64,000 nt of DNA from Roseiconus lacunae. GTDB lineage: Bacteria > Planctomycetota > Planctomycetia > Pirellulales > Pirellulaceae. The stretch's first letter is position 1. Each line of letters begins with the position of its first letter. The notes beneath the pieces are model-generated. The model saw only the letters and a program-made list of their open reading frames with translations. It ran no database searches and had not been told where the DNA came from. The position numbers and the translations under genes are program-made. Shown here one piece after another: positions 20,500-28,794 of this stretch. Where the stretch lies: the NCBI RefSeq assembly GCF_008312935.1, contig NZ_VSZO01000008.1:186001-250000 (forward strand), written 5' to 3'.

Positions 20500-20940
20500 A
20501 TGAATGCCCAGCAACGACCTAGCGATCCGCTTCCGATGAAGCGAGCCTACCTGGCGATTTTGCCAAGTTGCTGGAGTTTGCGCGGGGGACAATTTCTGAG
20601 CGTAGTGATTGCGTTGGTGGCCTTTGCCCAGGCAATACCAACGGTTGTTCTATCGGTCAGCTCGACACAGCAGATTCTCTCCGCCGCCAAGTCTGTTCCC
20701 GATCGCCAATGCGTCGACGTTAATCCACACGACGCGATCGACGTTGCGCGTCCGTCACAGGCGGGCCCTCAAGTCCAACAAGAAGGCGGCGAGACATCCA
20801 AAAATTCGGCGGTTCCGTTTTGGGGGATTGCCTCAAACCGAACACGACTATGTTTGCCGACCGCCGAATGTCGTAGCGGTTGCTGCGTTTCCGCAGATAC
20901 GAATTCTCTGATTGCATTGCACGTCAGATTACAGATTTAG
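20500..20940 (+). CDS. Possible small membrane-anchored protein between TpsB and TPR genes
   Basis: A 146-residue frame with one hydrophobic segment (GGQFLSVVIALVAFAQAIPTVVL, about 30-50) preceded by a basic stretch. The remainder is polar and ends in a cysteine cluster (RSGCCVSADTN). I recognise no domain. ATG 20536 (MKRAYLAI) is an equally good start and would give a conventional signal anchor. It lies in the same orientation as the secretion genes and 65 bases before the next start. It may be real, but composition evidence is modest. Confidence 0.42.
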   Translation: MNAQQRPSDPLPMKRAYLAILPSCWSLRGGQFLSVVIALVAFAQAIPTVVLSVSSTQQILSAAKSVPDRQCVDVNPHDAIDVARPSQAGPQVQQEGGETSKNSAVPFWGIASNRTRLCLPTAECRSGCCVSADTNSLIALHVRLQI

Positions 20941-21005
20941 GCATCGCGCGATTCGATTCCGTCTGTACATCTTTTTTTGTAATCATCTATTTGAGAGTGA
21001 TATCG

Positions 21006-21623
21006 ATGTCTGCGCGCGCAGTGCCCCCCAATTCAAAATCAAAGTCTGCTTCCCAACCGCCTTCGAACGTCCAAGACAAACTGGCATTCCATCCCGCGGT
21101 CGTTCGCGTACTTCCATTGATTCGTAGACGTGACTACCACGCGGCGGCGAAGCAACTACGTTCCGCGGGAAGAGATCTGTCGATCCGAAACACACTTGGC
21201 GTTTGTTTATTGCGAATCGGGCTCGCCGACGAAGCGCTACAAGTCTTTCGCCAGTTCGTTTTAACGCCCGGCAATTTGGGCGAACGTGGTGATGTTAGCG
21301 ATGCTCAAAAACGCAATTTTGCGACTGCCTTACTGCTGAGCGGTTCGCCAAGTGGAGCGATCGATGTCCTCCGGGAGATCAAGTCTGCTGACCAGCGGCA
21401 AGCAGACCAAATACGCCGATCGATTCGACAGTGGGAAAAATCACTCAGTTGGTTGCGTTGGATTGACTGGAAGCTCAATCGTATCGAACCACCGAACTGT
21501 CGAGTGCAAGTGGACTTCGTGCCTGGTGAGTTCGATACCGGTGTAGAGGGTGATGCGGCTGCTGAGCCCGAGGTTACTATCGAACAAGACATGGAGATGA
21601 CAAGTCAGGCAGTTTCGGCTTGA
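21006..21623 (+). CDS. TPR-like protein downstream of the two-partner secretion genes
   Basis: A 205-residue soluble protein with no signal peptide. Residues about 30-150 are helical with TPR-like spacing (RDYHAAAKQLRSAGRDLSI, NTLGVCLLRIGLADEALQVF, NFATALLLSGSPSGAIDVLR), then an acidic C-terminal tail. ATG 21006 is chosen over the upstream open frame, whose sequence overlaps the previous gene. The function is unknown. Its position suggests a scaffold or chaperone role for the secretion locus, which is inference from neighbourhood only. Confidence 0.72.
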   Translation: MSARAVPPNSKSKSASQPPSNVQDKLAFHPAVVRVLPLIRRRDYHAAAKQLRSAGRDLSIRNTLGVCLLRIGLADEALQVFRQFVLTPGNLGERGDVSDAQKRNFATALLLSGSPSGAIDVLREIKSADQRQADQIRRSIRQWEKSLSWLRWIDWKLNRIEPPNCRVQVDFVPGEFDTGVEGDAAAEPEVTIEQDMEMTSQAVSA

Positions 21624-21740
21624 TCGCACGGCTCGATGACCAACAGCCTTTGCCTCGGTGGGTATCGGACGCCCACCGAGGGGATGGAATGGAGTAAGAT
21701 AAAGCGATATCTGCTTCCCGTCTCAAGCCAAGGTTGTTCG

Positions 21741-22559
21741 ATGCGAATCAGTCAAATGGTGGCAGCGATTTTGCTCGCTGGGTCGCTGCTGGACGTAGCT
21801 CCACTCCCGGCGCAAGAGGTTGACTGGCACCAACGCTTTGCCGAACAAGCTGCGAAGTACGAATTGAGCCATCGCGAAAGCGGGGCCACGTTCGAGATGC
21901 TTGAAAAGCCGATTCTGCACTACACCACCCCGACGCGCATGGGTGGAGACGGCTCAGTATTTCTTTGGACCGATCAGTCGGCACCCGTCGCAATCGGTAC
22001 CTGTTTCACCTACGTCTATCAAGGTCGCACGAATCGAAAGAACGCATTCAACGTGTTGACGAACCAGCCGATCAAAGCGGTGTACGAAAAACAGACCGTG
22101 TGGATGCCCCCGGAAAACGCGATTGGTTTTAAAGCGATTCCAAACGCGCCTCCTCCGGCCGAAAATCCTCGATCTCGCGAAACTCAAATGCGAGGTCTGT
22201 CGCGCCAGTTTTCCTTGGAAGTCACGAATCGCGACGGCCGTGTCGAGCAATGCCGCCTGATGTCTAAACCACTTTACAGCTACGACACGGAAGATCGAAC
22301 CGGAAGTCTGTTTTCGTTCGCCGTTGGCACGGATCCAGAAGCAGTTCTAATGATCGAGCAGTCGGCCGACAGCTCAGGAAAACCACAGTGGCACTACGCA
22401 TGGGCGCGTTTCAGTTTTTACCCGCTGACCGCCAAACATCGCGGCATTGAAGTCTGGCGAAAAGAAGGATCCGAGAACCTGCGCGGCAGTTTGTTGCTGC
22501 GGACCGACTACCAGCAAGAGCGATACATCACGTTTCGCCCGGAATACATCGAAAACTAA
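21741..22559 (+). CDS. Secreted protein of unknown function
   Basis: A 272-residue protein with a signal peptide (MRISQMVAAILLAGSLLDV, cleavage near PAQEVDW). The mature region contains VFLWTDQSAPVAIGTCFTY, which suggests a lipocalin-like or beta-sandwich fold, and ends in FRPEYIEN. I do not recognise a named domain. ATG 21741 is preferred because it begins the signal peptide; the frame extends to 21636 without coding character. Its stop faces that of the next gene, which is convergent. Confidence 0.8.
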   Translation: MRISQMVAAILLAGSLLDVAPLPAQEVDWHQRFAEQAAKYELSHRESGATFEMLEKPILHYTTPTRMGGDGSVFLWTDQSAPVAIGTCFTYVYQGRTNRKNAFNVLTNQPIKAVYEKQTVWMPPENAIGFKAIPNAPPPAENPRSRETQMRGLSRQFSLEVTNRDGRVEQCRLMSKPLYSYDTEDRTGSLFSFAVGTDPEAVLMIEQSADSSGKPQWHYAWARFSFYPLTAKHRGIEVWRKEGSENLRGSLLLRTDYQQERYITFRPEYIEN

Positions 22560-22636
22560 ATACATCGTATCGACCGATCACGAACCAGCGGCGACGAGCG
22601 GCTTCAGCTAAGCGGTTGCCCAAAACCACGACACGA

Positions 22637-23317
22637 TTATGGGATCCAGACTTTTGTCTCTGCGTTGTCTTTCCGCCAGCTTCCCCACGTGGTTCGCTCG
22701 TAGGGGTAGTCGGCAAGTGGAAGGTTCTCACTTGACTGAGCGTACAGTTCGCCGTCGAGTTCAACGACCATTCGATTGAAGACATCCAATCCGCCCACAT
22801 TCAGCGGAATTGAATCGGAGGGAACCGAATCGGAGCGGTTGTCCGTGACCACTCGAACACAGTTCGCCAGGTCACAGTAGGTCACCGTGACGGGTTTTCC
22901 GGCGAGGACCAGATTGACGATGTGATTCTTGGGGTCCACCATCGGGGCCATCACCACGGCGCACTGGACCCCATCCATTTCAACACCGATGACTTCAGCG
23001 GCATCGTCAAGCTGCACGTCAGACGAATCACGAAGGACAGGGTCACGATGCCCTTTAAACGAAGCCAGAGCACGCAACTTCGGATGATTTTCGTTGGCGT
23101 TCCACTTCTTATCAAGCTCTTCTTGCAATGCCCTCTCTTTCGCCAATTCTTCTGCCGTTGGCGGACGCAAAGACAATTGCCGATCTGGCTTGTACGTGTT
23201 GGCCTGGTACGCCAACCACGCAAGTGGTGCCGCCACCACAACGATACCAATCATGATCAAATGGCTGATCATCCCAGATCCGTTCACACTTGTTGATTGT
23301 TTCGCTGTAGTGGTCAT
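22637..23317 (-). CDS. DUF3179-like membrane-anchored protein
   Basis: A 226-residue protein. A single N-terminal membrane segment (HLIMIGIVVVAAPLAWLAYQ) is followed by a charged helical linker and a C-terminal domain with GVEMDGVQCAVVMAPM, NLVLAGKPVTVTYCDLANCV and LNVGGLDVFNRMVVELDGELY. The order 'modifiable GV-nG-ayp, then iVN-l-gkPv-VTYCpL, then GL-nrmvvyD' is that of DUF3179, although the usual CPLC motif is CDLANC here. The domain would face the periplasm. GTG at 23335 gives an alternative start six codons upstream. The function of the family is not established. Confidence 0.75.
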   Translation of the reverse strand: MTTTAKQSTSVNGSGMISHLIMIGIVVVAAPLAWLAYQANTYKPDRQLSLRPPTAEELAKERALQEELDKKWNANENHPKLRALASFKGHRDPVLRDSSDVQLDDAAEVIGVEMDGVQCAVVMAPMVDPKNHIVNLVLAGKPVTVTYCDLANCVRVVTDNRSDSVPSDSIPLNVGGLDVFNRMVVELDGELYAQSSENLPLADYPYERTTWGSWRKDNAETKVWIP

Positions 23318-24098
23318 TGATGCATCGCGGGACACTTGTTCGGTTCATGTAGCAACAAAGATGCATTCGCAGCACGCTCTTGTTGCTTGGTTTCACAATC
23401 GTGAATCTTTCACTGATTCCCATTGGCAATCCCTCCATTGGCCACCAATCTGGTGAACCGTCGTTTGCGACGATTGCTCAACCACCCGATACCAACCCAT
23501 CAGCCGCCGCCCCCTACCGGTAATTCCAAAAACTAAAACTTTGATTTACCCGATCGTCTTACCGACTCAGACCGAAACGTCAGATCAGCCGTTACAGGCC
23601 CCTAATGGCCGCGCATCTTCCTTTTTGGGTATCGCATAGGATGGCGAGTGCTTCGCCTAGACCACATGTTCGGGTTCGGCTCATCAGCCGTCGTGCAACC
23701 GTCCCAGTTATTGCACCGAAACGGTGGCTAGCGTCATTCGGCTAATCCAAAAATCGAACAGGCGCGAATCACTGGACAGGCGTTCGTTTTTGCCCAATCG
23801 ACGAAACACTTTCGAACGAGCCTGCTCGCTTTACTGGCGATTCGCCGGTGCGAAATCGCATTCGCACGTGAAATGTTCGTCGTACCCCGTTGCAGAAGTG
23901 GTACTGCGTTAAGAATGAAAGGGGGGTATGCCATAGTCGCAATCCGTGACGCGGAAAGGACTGACGTTGGATCAGCAAACTTCAGTCGCCGTGAACGTTC
24001 GGCAACGGAAATGTGAAACGACAACGCAAACGGGAAAAGAGACGAATGGTTTGCAAAATCTGCGAGCAAGGATCTTCGTCCAAGGGCACTGTTGAAAG
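23318..24098. other. Long intergenic region without a recognisable gene
   Basis: About 780 bases lie between the DUF3179-like gene and the membrane-protein gene, which are divergent. Frames at 23724-23912 (plus) and 23734-24069 (minus) overlap each other on opposite strands; neither has a ribosome binding site or protein-like character. I see no tRNA, repeat array or strong hairpin. Confidence 0.45.
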
Positions 24099-24794
24099 AT
24101 GCGATGGCTCGAACGTTACTTCTTACCGTTGACCGTTTTCACGCTGCTGACTGTGAGCGTAGTCGCCGGAGTATCGATGCCGGCGTTTTATGACTGGACG
24201 GGAGCGGACCAGAGCCGTCCCGCACCTGCAATCCCGCGCATTGGAATCGGATTGATTGGTGGTACCGCCTGCTTTGCACTGCTGCTCGCCTGGGTTCCGA
24301 TCGAACAGCGGCGGAGATGGTCGCATTTTAGTGGGGGCCAAACTTCTCTTCGCTGGTTACTGGTTATGACCACGCTAATGGCCGTCGCCTGCATTCCGAT
24401 CCCATCGCTTCAGTTCGTTTTCAGCTATTCCGTGCTAGCGTTTGCGATCGTTCGCACGGCCTATGTTGCGATCAAGCAACGGTACCTGGGTTGCCTCCTG
24501 CTGGCGATGGCCGCGTGTATTTGGGGTCCATTTCTTTGGGCATTTCCAGACGCGCAAATGCTGACTTTGTTTGCCGCCTGCCCCAGCCTGATGGAGTTGA
24601 TGTGTGCGTCGGCCCTATCGGGACAACACAGCGATCATATCGCCTTTGTCGGTATCTACGTGACGTCGGCGAAACTTCTGTTTGGTACTTGGCTGATTCA
24701 GTGGGGGCCGCGGATCGGTCTGGTTTACTGCGTTGTTGTCCTAAACATATCGCTCGCCGGATCCTTTGTTTTGCACGCGTTGATGCGAATGTAG
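24099..24794 (+). CDS. Polytopic membrane protein of unknown function
   Basis: A 231-residue protein with about six hydrophobic segments, among them LPLTVFTLLTVSVVAGVSM, IGLIGGTACFALLLAWV, WLLVMTTLMAVACIPIPSL, FVFSYSVLAFAIVRTAYVA and VYCVVVLNISLAGSFVLHAL. No catalytic or transport motif is visible. The alternation of basic loops is consistent with an inner-membrane protein. No neighbour gives a functional hint. The start is ATG 24099. Confidence 0.78.
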   Translation: MRWLERYFLPLTVFTLLTVSVVAGVSMPAFYDWTGADQSRPAPAIPRIGIGLIGGTACFALLLAWVPIEQRRRWSHFSGGQTSLRWLLVMTTLMAVACIPIPSLQFVFSYSVLAFAIVRTAYVAIKQRYLGCLLLAMAACIWGPFLWAFPDAQMLTLFAACPSLMELMCASALSGQHSDHIAFVGIYVTSAKLLFGTWLIQWGPRIGLVYCVVVLNISLAGSFVLHALMRM

Positions 24795-25009
24795 TTTTTT
24801 CATCATCGTGTCATTGCAGTCCGCTGGGTGGCCCCCTCACCCTTTGAGAACACGTAAAATCGGGGCACCCCGGTGATGTTGGACTCATGCGTTTTGATCC
24901 AAGTCAACTTGTCCCCGGGGCTGGCCACGGTTGTCGCGGCACAATCGAGGCGAAATTCCAACCGGCTCATCCCAGACGCTGTCATTGAGCGCGCGTAGGC
25001 TGTCCCGCC

Positions 25010-25028
25010 GACCGGTTCCCCGCCGGTC
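25010..25028 (+). terminator. GC-rich hairpin upstream of the sialidase-like gene
   Basis: Arms GACCGG (25010-25015) and CCGGTC (25023-25028) with a seven-base loop, followed by TTTC. It could end transcripts from the membrane-protein gene or sit in the leader of the next gene, whose start is 33 bases away. Confidence 0.3.
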
Positions 25029-25061
25029 TTTCACACCCTCCTTTTATAAGTGATCAAGAGC

Positions 25062-26285
25062 ATGAAACGTTTAACCTCGCAGAGTTCTATTACCAAACGA
25101 AATACTGCGCGAACCGGATCCGGCGACACAGCGTTAAACCGCCGTGCCATGATCGGGATGACCGCCGGTTCGATAGCGGCGGCTCGTTTGTCTTCGGCGG
25201 CAGAGCATCGCTTTGCGGTCGATGAAGTGAAAACCATTTCGACGCAGCCCGGTCTGTATTGTGGCTGGCCGACGTTGACCCGACGATCCGACGGACAATT
25301 GTTGGTTGTTTGGTCTGGGGGGCGAGACAGTCATGTGTGCCCTTTCGGCCGAGTCGACATGATGCGTTCCGATGATGGAGGCGAGTCATGGACATGGCCA
25401 CGAACCGTCTTTGATAGTGCGACAGACGATCGTGATGCGGGTGTATTGGAAACGACGAAGGGGACGTTGATCGTGACCACGTTCACATCGTTGGCGTATC
25501 AACCAAATTACGAGCAGCAAGTCGCCGCCCGACAAACCGGTGAAGGAAGTCGCTGGCCGGACGAACGCTTCGATCGGTGGACCAGAATTCATCGGCGATT
25601 GGATGACCGCGAACGCGAGTCAGAACTAGGCCAATGGGCGATTCGATCGACCGACGGAGGACTCACTTGGAGCCCACGATTGCCGACGGTTGTCAACAGC
25701 CCCCATGGTCCGATTCAATTGAGCGACGGGCGATTGATATACGCCGGCAAAGAACTCTGGACAGATCAGAAGCGGGTCGGAGTCGCCCAGTCACTTGACG
25801 ATGGTCAATCGTGGCAGTGGCTAGCGGAAATTCCAACCCGTCCCGATGATCAAGCCAAAGATTACCACGAGCTACATGCCGTTGAATGCGAAAGCGGAAA
25901 ACTGATCGCGCAGATTCGCAATCACAATCCGATGAACCATCGTGAGACGTTGCAATCGGAATCTACCGACGGCGGCAAGACTTGGACGGCTCCTCGTTCG
26001 ATCGGCGTTTGGGGGCTGCCGTCGCACTTGCTGCGGTTGCGGGACGGACGCCTGGTGATGAGCTACGGGCATCGTCGCAAACCGCTTGGCGTTCAAGCGC
26101 GAGTCAGCGAAGACGAAGGAGAAACTTGGTCGGATGCGATGCCATTATGGGATCAAGCGACCAGCGGTGACCTTGGCTACCCCAGTACCGCACAACTGGA
26201 CGACGGAACGCTGGTCACCGTCTGGTATGAAAAAATGAAAGATTCTTCGTTGGCTGTTCTACGGCAAGCCAAGTGGACGCTCTAA
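25062..26285 (+). CDS. Exo-sialidase-like BNR/Asp-box protein with Tat-like signal
   Basis: A 407-residue protein with a twin-arginine-like leader (NRRAMIGMTAGSIAAARL). At least four Asp boxes of the 'S-x-D-x-G-x-T-W' type are visible: RSDDGGESWTWP, RSTDGGLTWSP, ESTDGGKTWTAP and SEDEGETWSDA; QSLDDGQSWQW is a further variant. This marks a six-bladed sialidase propeller. GH33 sialidases share it, but so do many planctomycete proteins of unproven substrate; I did not identify a full catalytic Arg triad. Export would place it in the periplasm. ATG 25062 is preferred over GTG 25050. The stop lies one base from the stop of the convergent next gene. Confidence 0.87.
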   Translation: MKRLTSQSSITKRNTARTGSGDTALNRRAMIGMTAGSIAAARLSSAAEHRFAVDEVKTISTQPGLYCGWPTLTRRSDGQLLVVWSGGRDSHVCPFGRVDMMRSDDGGESWTWPRTVFDSATDDRDAGVLETTKGTLIVTTFTSLAYQPNYEQQVAARQTGEGSRWPDERFDRWTRIHRRLDDRERESELGQWAIRSTDGGLTWSPRLPTVVNSPHGPIQLSDGRLIYAGKELWTDQKRVGVAQSLDDGQSWQWLAEIPTRPDDQAKDYHELHAVECESGKLIAQIRNHNPMNHRETLQSESTDGGKTWTAPRSIGVWGLPSHLLRLRDGRLVMSYGHRRKPLGVQARVSEDEGETWSDAMPLWDQATSGDLGYPSTAQLDDGTLVTVWYEKMKDSSLAVLRQAKWTL

Positions 26286-26286
26286 T

Positions 26287-27582
26287 TCAATCCGCTTCCA
26301 ACCCCAACCGCGAACGAGCTTCATCCGCCCAGGGTCCATCAGGTGCGAGCTCGATCAATCGCTGCCAGTGCACCAACGCCTCAACGTCGTGCTCGATTCG
26401 ATCGAGTGTCTTTGCAAGTGTGTAATGAACATCGGCGTAGTCGTCATAAAACGTCAACGCACCACGCAAGGCCGCGACCGCAAGATCGAATTGCCCCAGT
26501 TCTGCGAGCACGGCGCCAAGGCTGGCGCGGGCTTCGACAAAATCAGGTTCCAACTCGATCGCCATGTAGTAACGTTCGCGGGCCGCGACAAGATAATTCA
26601 TCCGGTAGAGCAGTTCGCCGATTTGAAAACAGATGTCCGAGCGAACGCCATCACGAGCCATGATGGCATGATAAATGTCGACGGCCGTTTCAAGGTCGTC
26701 TTCGTCCTCGGCGGTGTACGCGTCGATCAGCAACGGATCCGAAACGCTCTCGGACGTTTCCCGTAACATGGGAGGACGATCCGCATCGGCGAATGCCAGC
26801 AGGAGCGGTGAATCATCCGCTTCGTCGTGTTGACGGTCTTGATCGATAGGGTTGGCAGCCAATTCGTCTTCACGTTCGAAATCGAAACGCATTTGCCCGC
26901 CAGGTTCGATTAAGCCGTCGCCTTGACGCAACAGCACGTCTTTCCCTTGAACCAAGACGCCGAGTTGATCGAGTGGCCGAGTTGAATGCGGAAAGATGCG
27001 CACCAGTTCCGCCAATCGTTTTTCGATCGCTTTCCAATCGGCCCCCGAGGCGACCCAACCGGCCAGCCGCTTCGCGGTCGCGACTTCGGCAAAGTCGAAG
27101 TAAGGCAGTTTGTGCAGTGTCACGATCGGTCGGATTAATCCACGACGGTGCCAGCGGCGAATCACTCGAACGGATACGCCCAACAAATCGGCAAGCATCG
27201 CCGGTGTCCAATAGCGGCGCACCGGCTGTTCCAGCTCGACAAGCCCTAGCCGCTCCCAGAGGTCGGTTTCGTGGATCACCTCGACTTCGCCGCGTCCTGC
27301 TGCTTCGATCAAAGCCGGTGGCAATAGATCGGATTCGCTCAGCGGCGGCTGGTCGGCGCCGATCACGATCCAATCGACCAAGTCACCGTAGACTGGCGAT
27401 TTGCCGCGTGGGAGTTCGACAACTTTGTGTCCGAACGATTCGATAACGTTCGACGCTTGGCGATGATTCATGCTGCCAAACCGACCCACCAATGACATCC
27501 GCTTACCTGACAGCGAATCGAAGTCGTCCGGCGGTAGTTCGTCGGTATCTTGAGTGTCGGAAAGATCGTTCGAATGATTCAA
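26287..27582 (-). CDS. BRCT-MerR-TPR regulator-like protein
   Basis: About 431 residues from a TTG start at 27582. The first domain resembles BRCT (SGKRMSLVGRFGSMNHRQAS, then DWIVIGADQP). Next is a MerR-type helix-turn-helix (RRYWTPAMLADLLGVSVRVI RRWHRRGLI). The C-terminal third is a TPR array (AYTAEDEDDLETAVDIYHAI; ERYYMAIELEPDFVEARASL; LALTFYDDYADVHYTLAK-like units). The open frame continues to an ATG at 27717, but that extension is arginine-rich and looks non-coding. BRCT domains bind phosphoproteins or DNA ends and MerR motifs bind promoters; this combination is uncommon. It is divergent from the ABC transporter genes and could control them, which is inference. Confidence 0.8.
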   Translation of the reverse strand: MNHSNDLSDTQDTDELPPDDFDSLSGKRMSLVGRFGSMNHRQASNVIESFGHKVVELPRGKSPVYGDLVDWIVIGADQPPLSESDLLPPALIEAAGRGEVEVIHETDLWERLGLVELEQPVRRYWTPAMLADLLGVSVRVIRRWHRRGLIRPIVTLHKLPYFDFAEVATAKRLAGWVASGADWKAIEKRLAELVRIFPHSTRPLDQLGVLVQGKDVLLRQGDGLIEPGGQMRFDFEREDELAANPIDQDRQHDEADDSPLLLAFADADRPPMLRETSESVSDPLLIDAYTAEDEDDLETAVDIYHAIMARDGVRSDICFQIGELLYRMNYLVAARERYYMAIELEPDFVEARASLGAVLAELGQFDLAVAALRGALTFYDDYADVHYTLAKTLDRIEHDVEALVHWQRLIELAPDGPWADEARSRLGLEAD

Positions 27583-28058
27583 CGGCGAGAATCGCTGGAC
27601 GGCGGGGTGACGTTGGCGAGAAAAAAACGCGAGGCTCCGGCGACATCGTTGGAGTCGACGAGTGAGGCGAAAACGGAGTAACGGCGACCGGTCGGCGACC
27701 ATCGCCAAAGTGGCCAATTATCCAGGTTTTGGTCTAGCTGAGTAGGCTGCCGACGCCAGATCCGGGCGTTGGATCTTCCAAAGGGTGTGAAAGTCCCCCC
27801 GGAAGTAAAAAAAAGAGACCGTCCGGAACTATTGCCGGCATTGTCACGTATCATGCCCAGCGCGTTCGGCACCGATCCGTCTGGGGGGATCTACGAGGTC
27901 CCCCCGGGATGCGCCGTGTTGACGAATGCTCTACAATACCGGCCCGAATCGTAACGGCGACTTCGACCGAATTTCATCGCACCAAGGCTCTCGGCGTGGC
28001 GCATTTCCTGCGGTGCCATACGTCGTCGCGGCGTTCACGTTCATCTTATCGAATCAGT
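27583..28058. other. Divergent leader region with competing C/G-rich pairings
   Basis: A GGGGGGA run (27883-27889) can pair with TCCCCCC at 27899-27905, giving a 7-bp stem and 9-base loop, or with an identical TCCCCCC at 27794-27800. The two pairings exclude each other. An eight-A run lies at 27807-27814. The ABC ATPase gene starts at 28059 and the regulator gene at 27582, so either leader could contain this structure. No coding frame is convincing. Confidence 0.45.
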
Positions 28059-28787
28059 ATGCTGCACATCGAGTCACTCACCAAACGGTTCGACCTCGGC
28101 GATGAGACGCTGACCGCCGTCGACAACGTTTCTTTCACCATCCACCCTGGAGAAGTGTTCGGGTTGCTTGGTCCCAACGGTGCGGGAAAAACAACCACGA
28201 TGCGAATGGTGTTGGGTTTACTGGCTCCCGACGGGGGCTGGGCAGAAGTCGACGGTTTGCGAACCTCCGAAGACCCGATGGGTGTGAAGAGTCGACTTGG
28301 ATTTGTCGCGGCCAGTGATGGCGTGTATCCATGGCTGACCGTTCGTGAGATGCTGTATTATTTCGCCGACTTGTATGCGGTTCCGGCAGACCTTGCCGAA
28401 AGCCGAACGGTCGAGTTGGCACGGCTACTGGACGTGGAACGTTTGCTCGATCGTCGTGCCGGAGAGCTCAGCACGGGACAACGGCAGCGTGTGACGTTAG
28501 TCCGCGGTTTGATCCACGACCCACCGGTCATGCTGCTCGACGAACCCACCCGCGGGCTGGACGTGGTCGGGGTACAAACCATCTTCGATTACATTGAAAT
28601 TCTTCGTGACCGCGGTAAGGCGGTTGCTGTTTGTACGCATCGCCTGGACGAAGCCGAGCGTTTATGTGATCGCTTCGGTTTGTTACATGCCGGGCGACTG
28701 AAGTACTGCGGGACCCTCGAGGAACTCAAGCAGCAAACCGGGCACGAATCACTTGTCAACATCTTTGTCGATCTGATCAGGAACTGA
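28059..28787 (+). CDS. ABC transporter ATP-binding protein (NatA-like)
   Basis: A 242-residue nucleotide-binding subunit. Walker A is GPNGAGKTTT, the signature is LSTGQRQR (a serine-to-threonine variant of LSGGQ), Walker B is VMLLDEPTRGLD, and the switch histidine is in AVCTHRLDEAE. The closest layout is that of NatA and other ABC-2 exporter ATPases. It should drive the permease encoded eight bases downstream, probably for export of Na+, a drug or a lipid; sequence does not tell which. ATG 28059 begins the fold (MLHIESLTKRF); the frame is open to 27909 without coding character. Confidence 0.93.
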   Translation: MLHIESLTKRFDLGDETLTAVDNVSFTIHPGEVFGLLGPNGAGKTTTMRMVLGLLAPDGGWAEVDGLRTSEDPMGVKSRLGFVAASDGVYPWLTVREMLYYFADLYAVPADLAESRTVELARLLDVERLLDRRAGELSTGQRQRVTLVRGLIHDPPVMLLDEPTRGLDVVGVQTIFDYIEILRDRGKAVAVCTHRLDEAERLCDRFGLLHAGRLKYCGTLEELKQQTGHESLVNIFVDLIRN

Positions 28788-28794
28788 ACCGCAC

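Noticed and set aside
23734-24069. 111-codon minus-strand frame in the long spacer
   Set aside because: It has no ribosome binding site, no motif, and an opposing frame of similar length.
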